Shown here piece after piece: positions 48,994 through 61,271 of a DNA stretch of 64,000 bases; position 1 is the stretch's first letter, and the number at the start of each line of letters is the position of its first letter. The notes beneath the pieces are model-generated. The model was not told the DNA's origin, searched no databases, and worked only from the letters and a program-made list of their open reading frames with translations. Location of the stretch: positions 16,182,085 to 16,246,084 of the forward strand of contig NC_064043.1 in assembly GCF_932526225.1 (NCBI RefSeq), given 5' to 3'. The DNA comes from Nematostella vectensis (taxonomy: Eukaryota > Cnidaria > Anthozoa > Actiniaria > Edwardsiidae). Both the position numbers and the translations under genes were made by a program.

Positions 48994-51355
48994 GTCAAGC
49001 AAGCCAAAAAAAGAAAATATTGCATGTAGTCGTGGGTGGGGGTCTCCTTAGTTTACATGGCTGTTGTCACGCATTACAACGCCCCAGCGAAAGAACGATC
49101 TATCCATCAAGTTTATCTCTTTGAGATCCTTTGTTTATATTGCCAGTTTGTTGGGAGAACGTGGCATCTCGTCAACTAGTGTACACACTGCATCTTGAGG
49201 ACTAGTGGTTAATCAAAGTCAAGCACTTCAATTCCCCATACAGTCGCCAACAATTCTTGTGACTGTACCCCAGCAGGCAAGGTCACCCCAGGTGGTGTAC
49301 TGTATATTGGGGAACAAAGGGAATGGGTGGCCAATGAACCCTGTCGGTTGTTCATAGAGTATTTCTTGGGCTGGGAAGTTCTTACCCTTGGTAAGTAGCT
49401 TTTCCCCTATCATTAACACATAATCTAAACATCCTATCTCAAAGATCCCAGGTACATTCGGAAAGCTAAAATCTTCAGGCTAAAAATAATAAACATAGGC
49501 TGAGCAAATACTCCAGTCCAAACCCAGTGAGAAAAAAAAAAGAGAACAAATCACTCGTTTGATTGCTTTGTTCACTGCAGTACCAGACCAGACATAATTT
49601 ACAGATGAAGATGAAGAATGAAGATGAAGAAATGATTTTTATCATTGTAACTTAATAGATTTTTTTTTTCTATTATAATTATCGATGAGAGATATGCTTT
49701 AAGAAGAAATAAAAGCTCCGCAAATATAAGTTTTGTATCAATAGGGCACCCTTTTAAGGCCTATTGTACAGGCTTGGCATCTTGACGCGCGATGCCACAA
49801 ATATAATTGAGTTAACTAGTATGCAAGTAAACTTTTCCCCTTGTGCGATTAGCGATTTTCAGATGAAGAAACATTATAACTATAACATTAAAAAAGAAAG
49901 AATGATAACAGTAGCATCCTTCCAAGCAGTTAAGGCAGAGCAATTCACCATTCGCAGTTTTTCATTTTTTCATTTTTCGGCCCCTGAACCCTGTCGGTTG
50001 TTCATAGAGTATTTCTTGGGCTGGGAAGTTCTTACCCTTGGTAAGTAGCTTTTCCCCTATCATTAACACATAATCTAAACATCCTATCTCAAAGATCCCA
50101 GGTACCTTCGGAAAGCTAATATCTTCAGGCTAAAAATAATAAACATAGGCTGAGCAAATTCTCCAGTCCAAACCCAGTGAGAAAAAAAAGAGAACAAATC
50201 AATCGTTTGATTGCTTTGTTCACTGCAGTACCAGACCAGACATAATTTACAGATGAAGATGAAGAATGAAGATGAAGAAATGATTTTTATCATTGTAACT
50301 TAATAGATTATTTATTTTTTTCTATTATAATTATCGATGAGAGATATGCTTTAAGAAGAAATAAAAGCTCCGCAAATATAAGTTTTGTATCAATAGGGCA
50401 CCCTTTTAAGGCCTATTGTACAGGCTTGGCATCTTGACGCGCGATGCCACAAATATAATTGAGTTAACTAGTATGCAAGTAAACTTTTGCCCTTGTGTGA
50501 TTAGCGATTTTCAGATGAAGAAACATTATAGCTATAAGATAAAAAAAAAGAAAGAATGATAACAACAGTAGCATCCTTCCAAGCAGTTAAGGCAGAGCAA
50601 TTCACCATTCGCAGTTTTTCATTTTTTTATATCTTCTCTCAATCAATTGATTGCTTTGTTCAGAGCAGAAAAAGACGAGACATAATTTACAAAGGATCAC
50701 CCATTTATTCTCTTATCTGATTCACAAGACACGAGAAGATCAGATGAAAAAAAGATTATATAACTATAAAACTAAAACAGAACGAATGATAACAACAGTA
50801 ACATCTTCTTCGTGGCGTGTGCTACCTTATAGGAAACAGAGAAGTCCCAAGTATCTGAGAAACCATCTGCGATGTTAGTTGAAAATGAAGAACAAGGACA
50901 GAAACGAAGTTAAAGAAAAACTTAAAAACATTTGAAAATCTTTTTGAATCTCAATTAGAAATATTTAAAGAATCAGACCGTGCGAACATAGGACCCAGTC
51001 CCACCCCTGAAACTGATTCTTCAACTCACTTGCTTCTTCGTGGCGTGTGCTACCTAATAGCAAAAAGAGAAGTCTCAAGTATCTGAGACTGATTTCTCGA
51101 CTCTCACTTGCCTCTTCGTGGCGTGTCCTACTTTATAGCAAACAGGGAAGTCCAAAATATCAAGCGGTACTAGACCGCTTGTTGACGTTTCTGGTCGGGA
51201 CTGGATACTCCCCCGGTTAAGGCTAAGCAGGACAATCAGATTGTGATGCCGAAATTTTTTGACCCGAGGGACCACATGCCTGCAAACTCTTTTATGGCAT
51301 CCAAGGCAGAGCACCAGATAATACTAGATGGGTGGCCAGTCTTCAGCAATACCCA
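48994..51355 (+). repeat. Unit 23, class M
   Basis: 2362 bp, start type II with ATTCCCCAT, end type gamma. The junction is at 49978 and hairpins start at 49775 and 50427. From about 50.0 kb it aligns with units 5, 7 and 10 (for example +28387 from unit 10), but reads TATAGCTATAAG where they read TATAGCCATAAG. Confidence 0.95.
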
Positions 51356-54300
51356 GTCAAGCAAGCCAAAAAAAAAATATGGCATGTAGTCGTGGGTGGG
51401 GGTCTCCTTAGTTTACATGGCTGTTGTCACGCATCACAACGCCCCAGCGAAAGAACGATCTATCCATCACATTTATCTCTTTGAGATCCTTTGTTTATAT
51501 TGCCAGTTTGTTGGGAGAACGTGGCATCTCATCAACTAGTGAACACACTGCATCTTGAGGACTAGTGGTTAATCAAAGTCAAGCACTTCAATTTCCCATA
51601 CAGTCGCCAACAATTCTTGTGACTGTACCCCAGCAGGCAAGGTCACCCCAGGTGGTGTACTGTATATTGGGGAACAAAGGGAATGGGTGGCCAATGAACC
51701 CTGTCGGTTGTTCATAGAGTATTTCTTGGGCTGGGAAGTTCTTACCCTTGGTAAGTAGCTTTTCCCCTATCATTAACACATAATCTAAACATCCTATCTC
51801 AAAGATCCCAGGTACATTCGGAAAGCTAAAATCTTCAGGCTAAAAATAATAAACATAGGCTGAGCAAATACTCCAGTCCAAACCCAGAGAGAAAAAAAAA
51901 AGAGAACAAATCACTCGTTTGATTGCTTTGTTCACTGCAGTACCAGACCAGACATAATTTACAGATGAAGATGAAGAATGAAGATGAAGAAATGATTTTT
52001 ATCATTGTAACTTAATAGATTTTTTTTTTTTCTATTATAATTATCGATGAGAGATATGCTTTAAGAAGAAATAAAAGCTCCGCAAATATAAGTTTTGTAT
52101 CAATAGGGCACCCTTTTAAGGCCTATTGTACAGGCTTGGCATCTTGACGCGCGATGCCACAAATATAATTGAGTTAACTAGTATGCAAGTAAACTTTTCC
52201 CCTTGTGTGATTAGCGATTTTCAGATGAAGAAACATTATAACTATAACATTAAAAAAGAAAGAATTAAAACAGTAGCATCCTTCCAAGCAGTTAAGGCAG
52301 AGCAATTCACCATTCGCAGTTTTTCATTTTTTCATTTTTCGGCCCCTGAACCCTGTCGGTTGTTCATAGAGTATTTCTTGGGCTGGGAAGTTCTTACCCT
52401 TGGTAAGTAGCTTTTCCCCTATCATTAACACATAATCTAAACATCCTATCTCAAAGATCCCAGGTACCTTCGGAAAGCTAAAATCTTCAGGCTAAAAATA
52501 ACAAACATAGGCTGAGCAAATACTCCAGTCCAAACCCAGTGAGACAAAAAAGAGAACAAATCAATCGTTTGATTGCTTTGTTCACTGCAGTACCAGACCA
52601 GACATAATTTACAGATGAAGATGAAGAATGAAGATGAAGAAATGATTTTTATCATTGTAACTTAATAGATTATTTATTTTTTTCTATTATAATTATCGAT
52701 GAGAGATATGCTTTAAGAAGAAATAAAAGCTCCGCAAATATAAGTTTTGTATCAATAGGGCACCCTTTTAAGGCCTATTGTACAGGCTTGGCATCTTGAC
52801 GCGCGATGCCACAAATATAAATGAGTTAACTAGTATGCAAGTAAACTTTTCCCCTTGTGTGATTAGCGATTTTCAGATGAAGAAACATTATAACTATAAC
52901 ATTAAAAAAGAAAGAATTATAACAGTAGCATCCTTCCAAGCAGTTAAGGCAGAGCAATTCACCATTCGCAGTTTTTCATTTTTTCATTTTTCGGCCCCTG
53001 AACCCTGTCGGTTGTTCATAGAGTATTTCTTGGGCTGGGAAGTTCTTACCCTTGGTAAGTAGCTTTTCCCCTATCATTAACACATAATCTAAACATCCTA
53101 TCTCAAAGATCCCAGGTACCTTCGGAAAGCTAAAATCTTCAGGCTAAAAATAACAAACATAGGCTGAGCAAATACTCCAGTCCAAACCCAGTGAGACAAA
53201 AAAGAGAACAAATCAATCGTTTGATTGCTTTGTTCACTGCAGTACCAGACCAGACATAATTTACAGATGAAGATGAAGAATGAAGATGAAGAAATGATTT
53301 TTATCATTGTAACTTAATAGATTATTTATTTTTTCTATTATAATTATCGATGAGAGATATGCTTTAAGAAGAAATAAAAGCTCGGCAAATATAAGTTTTG
53401 TATCAATAGGGCACCCTTTTAAGGCCTATTGTACAGGCTTGGCATCTTGACGCGCGATGCCACAAATATAATTGAGTTAACTAGTATGCAAGTAAACTTT
53501 TGCCCTTGTGTGATTAGCGATTTTCAGATGAAGAAACATTATAGCTATAAGATAAAAAAAGAAAGAATGATAACAACAGTAGCATCCTTCCAAGCAGTTA
53601 AGGCAGAGCAATTCACCATTCGCAGATTTTCATTTTTTTTATATCTTCTCTCAATCAATTGATTGCTTTGTTCAGAGCAGAAAAAGACGAGACATAATTT
53701 ACGAAGGATCACCCATTTATTCTCTTATCTGATTCACAAGACACGAGAAGATCAGATGAAAAAAAGATTATATCACTATAAAACTAAAACAGAACGAATG
53801 ATAACAACAGTAACATCTTCTTCGTGGCGTGTGCTACCTTATAGGAAACAGAGAAGTCCCAAGTATCTGAGAAACCATCTGCGATGTTAGTTGAAAATGA
53901 AGAACAAGGACAGAAACGAAGTTAAAGAAAAACTTAAAAACATTTGAAAATCTTTTTGAATCTCAATTAGAAATATTTAAAGAATCAGACCGTGCGCACA
54001 TAGGACCCAGTCCCACCCCTGAAACTGATTTTTCAACTCACTTGCTTCTTCGTGGCGTGTGCTACCTAATAGCAAACAGAGAAGTCCCAAGTATCTGAGA
54101 CTGATTTCTCGACTCTCACTTGCCTCTTCGTGGCGTGTCCTACTTTATAGCAAACAGAGAAGTCCAAAATATCAAGCGGTACTAGACCGCTTGTTGACGT
54201 TTCTGGTCGGGACTGGATACTCCCCCGGTTAAGGCTAAGCAGGACAATCAGATTGTGATGCCGAAATTTTTTGACCTGAGGGACCACATGCCTGCAAACT

Positions 54301-54367
54301 CTTTTATGGCATCCAAGGCAGAGCACCAGATAATACTAGATGGGTGGCCAGTCTTCAGCAATACCCA
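51356..54367 (+). repeat. Unit 24, class L
   Basis: 3012 bp, start type Ib, end type delta with a private GACCTGAGG after the Sm-like site. Junctions lie at 52340 and 52992; hairpins start at 52137, 52789 and 53440. The last two segments match units 14 and 17 (GTGAGACAAAAAAG). Private changes include GAATTAAAAC and ATAAATGAG. Confidence 0.95.
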
Positions 54368-55050
54368 GTCAAGCAAGCCAAAAAAAGAAAATATTGCATG
54401 TAGTCGTGGGTGGGGGTCTCCTTAGTTTACATGGCTGTTGTCACGCATTACAACGCCCCAGCGAAAGAACGATCTATCCATCAAGTTAAACTCTTTGAGA
54501 TCCTTTGTTTATATTGCCAGTTTGTTGGGAGAACGTGGCATCTCGTCAACTAGTGTACACACTGCATCTTAAGGACTAGTGGTTAATCAAAGTCAAGCAC
54601 TTCAATTTCCCATACAGTCGCCAACAATTCTTGTGACTGTACCCCAGCAGGCAAGGTCACCCCAGGTGGTGTACTGTATATTGGGGAACAAAGGGAATGG
54701 GTGGCCAATGAACCCTGTCGGTTGTTCATAGAGTATTTCTTGGGCTGGGAAGTTCTTACCCTTGGTAAGTAGCTTTTCCCCTATCATTAACACATAATCT
54801 AAACATCCTATCTCAAAGATCCCAGGTACCTTCGGAAAGCTAAAATCTTCAGGCTAAAAATAATAAACATAGGCTGAGCAAATACTCCAGTCCAAACCCA
54901 GTGAGAAAAAAAAGAGAACAAATCACTCGTTTGATTGCTTTGTTCACTGCAGTACCAGACCAGACATAATTTACAGATGAAGATGAAGAATGAAGATGAA
55001 GAAATGATTTCTATCATTGTAACTTGATAGATTATTTTTTTTTCTATTAT

Positions 55051-55521
55051 AATTATCAATAAGAGAATTGTTTAAAGAAGAAATAAAAGCTCGACAAATA
55101 TAAGTTTTGTATAAATAGGGCACCCTTTTAAGGCTAATGTACAGGCTTGGCATCTTCACGCGCGATGCCACAAATATAATTGAGTTAACAAGTATGCAAG
55201 TAAATTTTGCCCTTGTGTGATTAGGATTTTCAGATGAAGGAACATTATAACTATAACATTAAAAAAGAAAGAACGATAACAACAGTAGCATCCTTCCAAG
55301 CAGTTAAGGCAGAGCAATTCACCATTCGCAGTTTTTAATTTTTTTTTTATATCTTCTCTCAATCGTTTGATTGCTTTCTTCAGAGCAGAAACAGACGAGA
55401 CATAATTTACAAAGGATCACCCATTTATTCTCTTATCTGATTCACAAGACACGAGATGATCAGATGAAAAAAAGATTTTTCTTATTAAAACTTAATAGAT
55501 TATTTAATTTTTTCTATTATA
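55051..55521 (+). repeat. 470-bp internal duplication of V unit 25
   Basis: Same duplication, +23260 bp from unit 15. It has private changes in the first hairpin loop (CTTCACGCG) and retains CAGATGAAAAAAAG where units 15 and 18 read CAGATAAAAAAAAG. Confidence 0.9.
55110..55117 (+). promoter_or_regulatory. Exact TATA box, V unit 25, first module
   Basis: TATAAATA. The hairpin loop downstream is changed (TTCACGCGC), yet the TATA box is intact despite this unit's many private mutations. Confidence 0.55.
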
Positions 55522-55566
55522 ATTATTGATGAAAGAATTGCTTTAAAAGGAAATAAAAGCTCGGCA

Positions 55567-55587
55567 TATATAAGCCTTGTATAAATA
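55567..55587 (+). promoter_or_regulatory. Double TATA element, V unit 25, second module
   Basis: TATATAAG then TATAAATA (55580-55587), as in unit 15. Confidence 0.55.
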
Positions 55588-56547
55588 GGGCACCCTTTTA
55601 AGGCCAATGCACAGGCTTGGCATCTTGACGCGCGATTCCACAAATATAATTGAGTTAACTAGTATGCAAGTAAACTTTTGCCCTTGTGTGATTAGCGATT
55701 TTCAGATGAAGAAACATTATAACTATAACATTAAAAAAGAAAGAATGATAACAACGGTAACATCCTTCCAAGCAGTTAAGGCAGGGTAATTCACCATTCG
55801 CAGTTTTTTATTTTTTTATATCTTTTTTCAATCGTTTGATTGCTTTGTTATAGAGCAGAAACAGACGAGACATAATTTACAAAGGATCACCCATTTATTG
55901 TCTCTTATCTGATTCTCAAGACACGAGAAGATCAGATGAAAAAAAGATTATATAACTATAAAATTAAAACAGAACGAATGATAACAATAGTAACATCTTC
56001 TTCGTGGCGTGTGCTACCTTATAGGAAACAGAGAAGTCCCAAGTATCTGAGAAACCATCTGCGATGTTAGTTGAAAATGAAGAACAAGGACAGAAACGAA
56101 GTTAAAGAAAAACTTAAAAACATTTGAAAATCTTTTTGAATCTCAATTAGAAATATTTAAAGAATCAGACCGTGCGCACATAGGACCCAGTCCCACCCCT
56201 GAAACTGATTTTTCAACTCACTTGCTTCTTCGTGGCGTGTGCTACCTAATAGCAAACAGAGAAGTCCCAAGTATCTGAGACTGATTTCTCGACTCTCACT
56301 TGCCTCTTCGTGGCGTGTCCTACTTTATAGCAAACAGAGAAGTCCAAAATATCAAGCGGTACTAGACCGCTTGTTGACGTTTCTGGTCGGGACTGGATAC
56401 TCCCCCGGTTAAGGCTAAGCAGGACAATCAGATTGTGATGCCGAAATTTTTTGACCCGATGGACCACATGCCTGCAAACTCTTTTATGGCATCCAAGGCA
56501 GAGCACCAGATAATACTAGATGGGTGGCCAGTCTTCAGCAATACCCA

Positions 56548-58256
56548 GTCAAGCAAGCCAAAAAAAGAAAATATGGCATGTAGTCGTGGGTGGGGGTCTC
56601 CTTAGTTTACATGGCTGTTGTCACGCATTACAACGCCCCAGCGAAAGAACGATCTATCCGTCACGTTTATCTCTTTACGATCCTTTGTTTATATTGCCAG
56701 TTTGTTGGGAGAACGTGGCATCTCCTCAACTAGTGAACACACTGCATCTCGAGGACTAGTGGTTAATCAAAGTCAAGCACTTCAATTTCCATACAGTCGC
56801 CAACAATTCTTGTGACTGTCCCCCAGCAGGCAAGGTCACCCAAGGTGGTGTACTGTATATTGGGGAACAAGGGGAATGGGTGTCCCCTGAACCCTGTCGG
56901 TTGTTCATAGAGTATTTCTTGGGCTGGGAAATTCTTACCCTTGGTAAGTAGCTTTTCCCCTATCATTAACACATAATCTAAACATCCTATCTCAAAGATC
57001 CCAGGTACCTTCGGAAAGCTAAAATCTTCAGGCTTAAATAATAAACATAGGCTGAGCAAATACTCCAGTCCAAACCCAGTGAGAAAAAAAAAAGAGAACA
57101 AATCACTCGTTTGATTGCTTTGTTCACTGCAGTACCAGACCAGACATAATTTACAGATGAAGATGAAGAATGAAGATGAAGAAATGATTTTTATCATTGT
57201 AACTTAATAGATTATTTATTTTTTCTATTATAATTATCGATGAGAGATATGCTTTAAGAAGAAATAAAAGCTCGGCAAATATAAGTTTTGTATCAATAGG
57301 GCACCCTTTTAAGGCCTATTGTACAGGCTTGGCATCTTGACGCGCGATGCCACAAATATAATTGAGTTAACTAGTATGCAAGTAAACTTTTGCCCTTGTG
57401 TGATTAGCGATTTTCAGATGAAGAAACATTATAGCTATAAGATAAAAAAAGAAAGAATGATAACAACAGTAGCATCCTTCCAAGCAGTTAAGGCAGAGCA
57501 ATTCACCATTCGCAGATTTTCATTTTTTTATATCTTCTCTCAATCAATTGATTGCTTTGTTTAGAGCAGAAAAAGACGAGACATAATTTACAAAGGACCA
57601 CCCATTTATTCTCTTATCTGATTCACAAGACACGAGAAGATCAGATGAAAAAAAGATTATATCACTATAAAACTAAAACAGAACGAATGATAACAACAGT
57701 AACATCTTCTTCGTGGCGTGTGCTACCTTATAGGAAACAGAGAAGTCCCAAGTATCTGAGAAACCATCTGCGATGTTAGTTGAAAATGAAGAACAAGGAC
57801 AGAAACGAAGTTAAAGAAAAACTTAAAAACATTTGAAAATCTTTTTGAATCTCAATTAGAAATATTTAAAGAATCAGACCGTGCGCACATAGGACCCAGT
57901 CCCACCCCTGAAACTGATTTTTCAACTCACTTGCTTCTTCGTGGCGTGTGCTACCTAATAGCAAACAGAGAAGTCCCAAGTATCTGAGACTGATTTCTCG
58001 ACTCTCACTTGACTCTTCGTGGCGTGTCCTACTTTATAGCAAACAGAGAAGTCCAAAATATCAAGCGGTACTAGACCGCTTGTTGACGTTTCTGGTCGGG
58101 ACTGGATACTCCCCCGGTTAAGGCTAAGCAGGACAATCAGATTGTGATGCCGAAATTTTTTGACCCGAGGGACCACATGCCTGCAAACTCTTTTATGGCA
58201 TCCAAGGCAGAGCACCAAATAATACTAGATGGGTGGCCAGTCTTCAGCAATACCCA
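56548..58256 (+). repeat. Unit 26, class S, start type III
   Basis: 1709 bp, third copy of the type III unit, end type alpha, hairpin from 57330. It keeps CTTCAGGCTTAAAT where units 16 and 19 have CTTAAGGCTTAAAT. That leaves the minus-strand frame open over 56763-57197. Confidence 0.95.
56763..57197 (-). other. Longest open frame in the window, 144 codons, unrecognised
   Basis: In unit 26 the minus-strand stretch is extended in both directions. TTTAAGCC replaces the in-frame TAG found in most units, giving CLLFKPEDF. A one-base deletion near the 3' end replaces the usual TGA, so the frame ends IEVLDFD. The N-terminal 35 or so residues come from the GATGAA and poly-A tracts (a run of S and F), so the frame depends on A-run length. 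Sister units 16 and 19 have TAA in place of the Q/E-region codon (CTTAAGG). No start context or family match is evident. It may preserve more of an ancestral coding segment than other copies. Confidence 0.25.
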
Positions 58257-61200
58257 GTCAAGCAAGCCAAAAAAAGAAAATATTGCATGTAGTCGTGGGT
58301 GGGGGTCTCCTTAGTTTACATGGCTGTTGTCACGCATTACAACGCCCCAGCGAAAGAACGATCTATCCATCAAGTTTATCTCTTTGAGATCCTTTGTTTA
58401 TATTGCCAGTTTGTTGGGAGAACGTGGCATCTCGTCAACTAGTGTACACACTGCATCTTGAGGACTAGTGGTTAATCAAAGTCAAGCACTTCAATTTCCC
58501 ATACAGTCGCCAACAATTCTTGTGACTGTACCCCAGCAGGCAAGGTCACCCCAGGTGGTGTACTGTATATTGGGGAACAAAGGGAATGGGTGGCCAATGA
58601 ACCCTGTCGGTTGTTCATAGAGTATTTCTTGGGCTGGGAAGTTCTTACCCTTGGTAAGTAGCTTTTCCCCTATCATTAACACATAATCTAAACATCCTAT
58701 CTCAAAGATCCCAGGTACATTCGGAAAGCTAAAATCTTCAGGCTAAAAATAACAAACATAGGCTGAGCAAATACTCCAGTCCAAACCCAGTGAGAAAAAA
58801 AAAGAGAACAAATCAATCGTTTGATTGCTTTGTTCACTGCAGTACCAGACCAGACATAATTTACAGATGAAGATGAAGAATGAAGATGAAGAAATGATTT
58901 TTATCATTGTAACTTAATAGATTATTTTTTTTTTCTATTATAATTATCGATGAGAGATATGCTTTAAGAAGAAATAAAAGCTCCGCAAATATAAGTTTTG
59001 TATCAATAGGGCACCCTTTTAAGGCCTATTGTACAGGCTTGGCATCTTGACGCGCGATGCCACAAATATAATTCAGTTAACTAGTATGCAAGTAAACTTT
59101 TCCCCTTGTGTGATTAGCGATTTTCAGATGAAGAAACATTATAACTATAACATTAAAAAAGAAAGAATGATAACAGTAGCATCCTTCCAAGCAGTTAAGG
59201 CAGAGCAATTCACCATTCGCAGTTTTTCATTTTTTCATTTTTCGGCCCCTGAACCCTGTCGGTTGTTCATAGAGTATTTCTTGGGCTGGGAAGTTCTTAC
59301 CCTTGGTAAGTAGCTTTTCCCCTATCATTAACACATAATCTAAACATCCTATCTCAAAGATCCCAGGTACCTTCGGAAAGCTAAAATCTTCAGGCTAAAA
59401 ATAATAAACATAGGATGAGCAAATACTCCAGTCCAAACCCAGTGAGAAAAAAAAGAGAACAAATCAATCGTTTGATTGCTTTGTTCACTGCAGTACCAGA
59501 CCAGACATAATTTACAGATGAAGATGAAGAATGAAGATGAAGAAATGATTTTTATCATTGTAACTTAATAGATTATTTATTTTTTTCTATTATAATTATC
59601 GATGAGAGATATGCTTTAAGAAGAAATAAAAGCTCGGCAAATATAAGTTTTGTATCAATAGGGCACCCTTTTAAGGCCTATTGTACAGGCTTGGCATCTT
59701 GACGCGCGATGCCACAAATATAATTGAGTTAACTAGTATGCAAGTAAACTTTTCCCCTTGTGTGATTAGCGATTTTCAGATGAAGAAACATTATAACTAT
59801 AACATTAAAAAAGAAAGAATGATAACAGTAGCATCCTTCCAAGCAGTTAAGGCAGAGCAATTCACCATTCGCAGTTTTTCATTTTTTCATTTTTCGGCCC
59901 CTGAACCCTGTCGGTTGTTCATAGAGTATTTCTTGGGCTGGGAAGTTCTTACCCTTGGTAAGTAGCTTTTCCCCTATCATTAACAAATAATCTAAACATC
60001 CTATCTCAAAGATCCCAGGTACCTTCGGAAAGCTAAAATCTTCAGGCTAAAAATAATAAACATAGGATGAGCAAATACTCCAGTCCAAACCCAGTGAGAA
60101 AAAAAAGAGAACAAATCAATCGTTTGATTGCTTTGTTCACTGCAGTACCAGACCAGACATAATTTACAGATGAAGATGAAGAATGAAGATGAAGAAATGA
60201 TTTTTATCATTGTAACTTAATAGATTATTTATTTTTTTCTATTATAATTATCGATGAGAGATATGCTTTAAGAAGAAATAAAAGCTCGGCAAATATAAGT
60301 TTTGTATCAATAGGGCACCCTTTTAAGGCCTATTGTACAGGCTTGGCATCTTGACGCGCGATGCCACAAATATAATTGAGTTAACTAGTATGCAAGTAAA
60401 CTTTTGCCCTTGCGTGATTAGCGATTTTCAGATGAAGAAACATTATAGCTATAAGATAAAAAAAGAAAGAATGATAACAACAGTAGCATCCTTCCAAGCA
60501 GTTAAGGCAGAGCAATTCACCATTCGCAGATTTTCATTTTTTTTATATCTTCTCTCAATCAATTGATTGCTTTGTTCAGAGCAGAAAAAGACGAGACATA
60601 ATTTACGAAGGATCACCCATTTATTCTCTTATCTGATTCACAAGACACGAGAAGATCAGATGAAAAAAAGATTATATCACTATAAAACTAAAACAGAACG
60701 AATGATAACAACAGTAACATCTTCTTCGTGGCGTGTGCTACCTTATAGGAAACAGAGAAGTCCCAAGTATCTGAGAAACCATCTGCGATGTTAGTTGAAA
60801 ATGAAGAACAAGGACTATAACGAAGTTAAAGAAAAACTTAAAAACATTTGAAAATCTTTTTGAATCTCAATTAGAAATATTTAAAGAATCAGACCGTGCG
60901 CACATAGGACCCAGTCCCACCCCTGAAACTGATTTTTCAACTCACTTGCTTCTTCGTGGCGTGTGCTACCTAATAGCAAACAGAGAAGTCCCAAGTATCT
61001 GAGACTGATTTCTCGACTCTCACTTGCCTCTTCGTGGCGTGTCCTACTTTATAGCAAACAGAGAAGTCCAAAATATCAAGCGGTACTAGACCGCTTGTTG
61101 ACGTTTCTGGTCGGGACTGGATACTCCCCCGGTTAAGGCTAAGCAGGACAATCAGATTGTGATGCCGAAATTTTTTGACCCGAGGGACCACATGCCTGCA

Positions 61201-61271
61201 AACTCTTTTATGGCATCCAAGGCAGAGCACCAAATAATACTAGATGGGTGGCCAGTCTTCAGCAATACCCA
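58257..61271 (+). repeat. Unit 27, class L
   Basis: 3015 bp, start type II, end type beta with AAGGACTATAAC as in units 20 and 21. Junctions lie at 59243 and 59895; hairpins start at 59040, 59692 and 60344. The middle segment carries CTCGGCAAAT upstream of its TATA-like site, whereas the other inner segments inspected carry CTCCGCAAAT. This is a likely conversion from a terminal segment. Confidence 0.95.

Larger units (their letters stand above)
54368..56547 (+). repeat. Unit 25, class V (exact TATA boxes)
   Basis: 2180 bp, start type II, end type delta. Copy of units 15 and 18 at +23260 from unit 15, with TATAAATA at 55110 and 55580 and hairpins from 55148 and 55618. It carries more private substitutions than the unit 15/18 pair: AAGTTAAACTC, CATCTTAAGG, GATTTCTATC, CATCTTCACG and GATGAAGGAAC. 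Confidence 0.95.
52446..59050 (+). repeat. Third, dispersed copy of the V-containing block
   Basis: Same order of segments as the 6905-bp block, offset 23259-23261 from its first copy. It is separated from the pair by about 9.4 kb of other units. More private substitutions than between the two adjacent copies suggest an earlier split. Confidence 0.85.
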
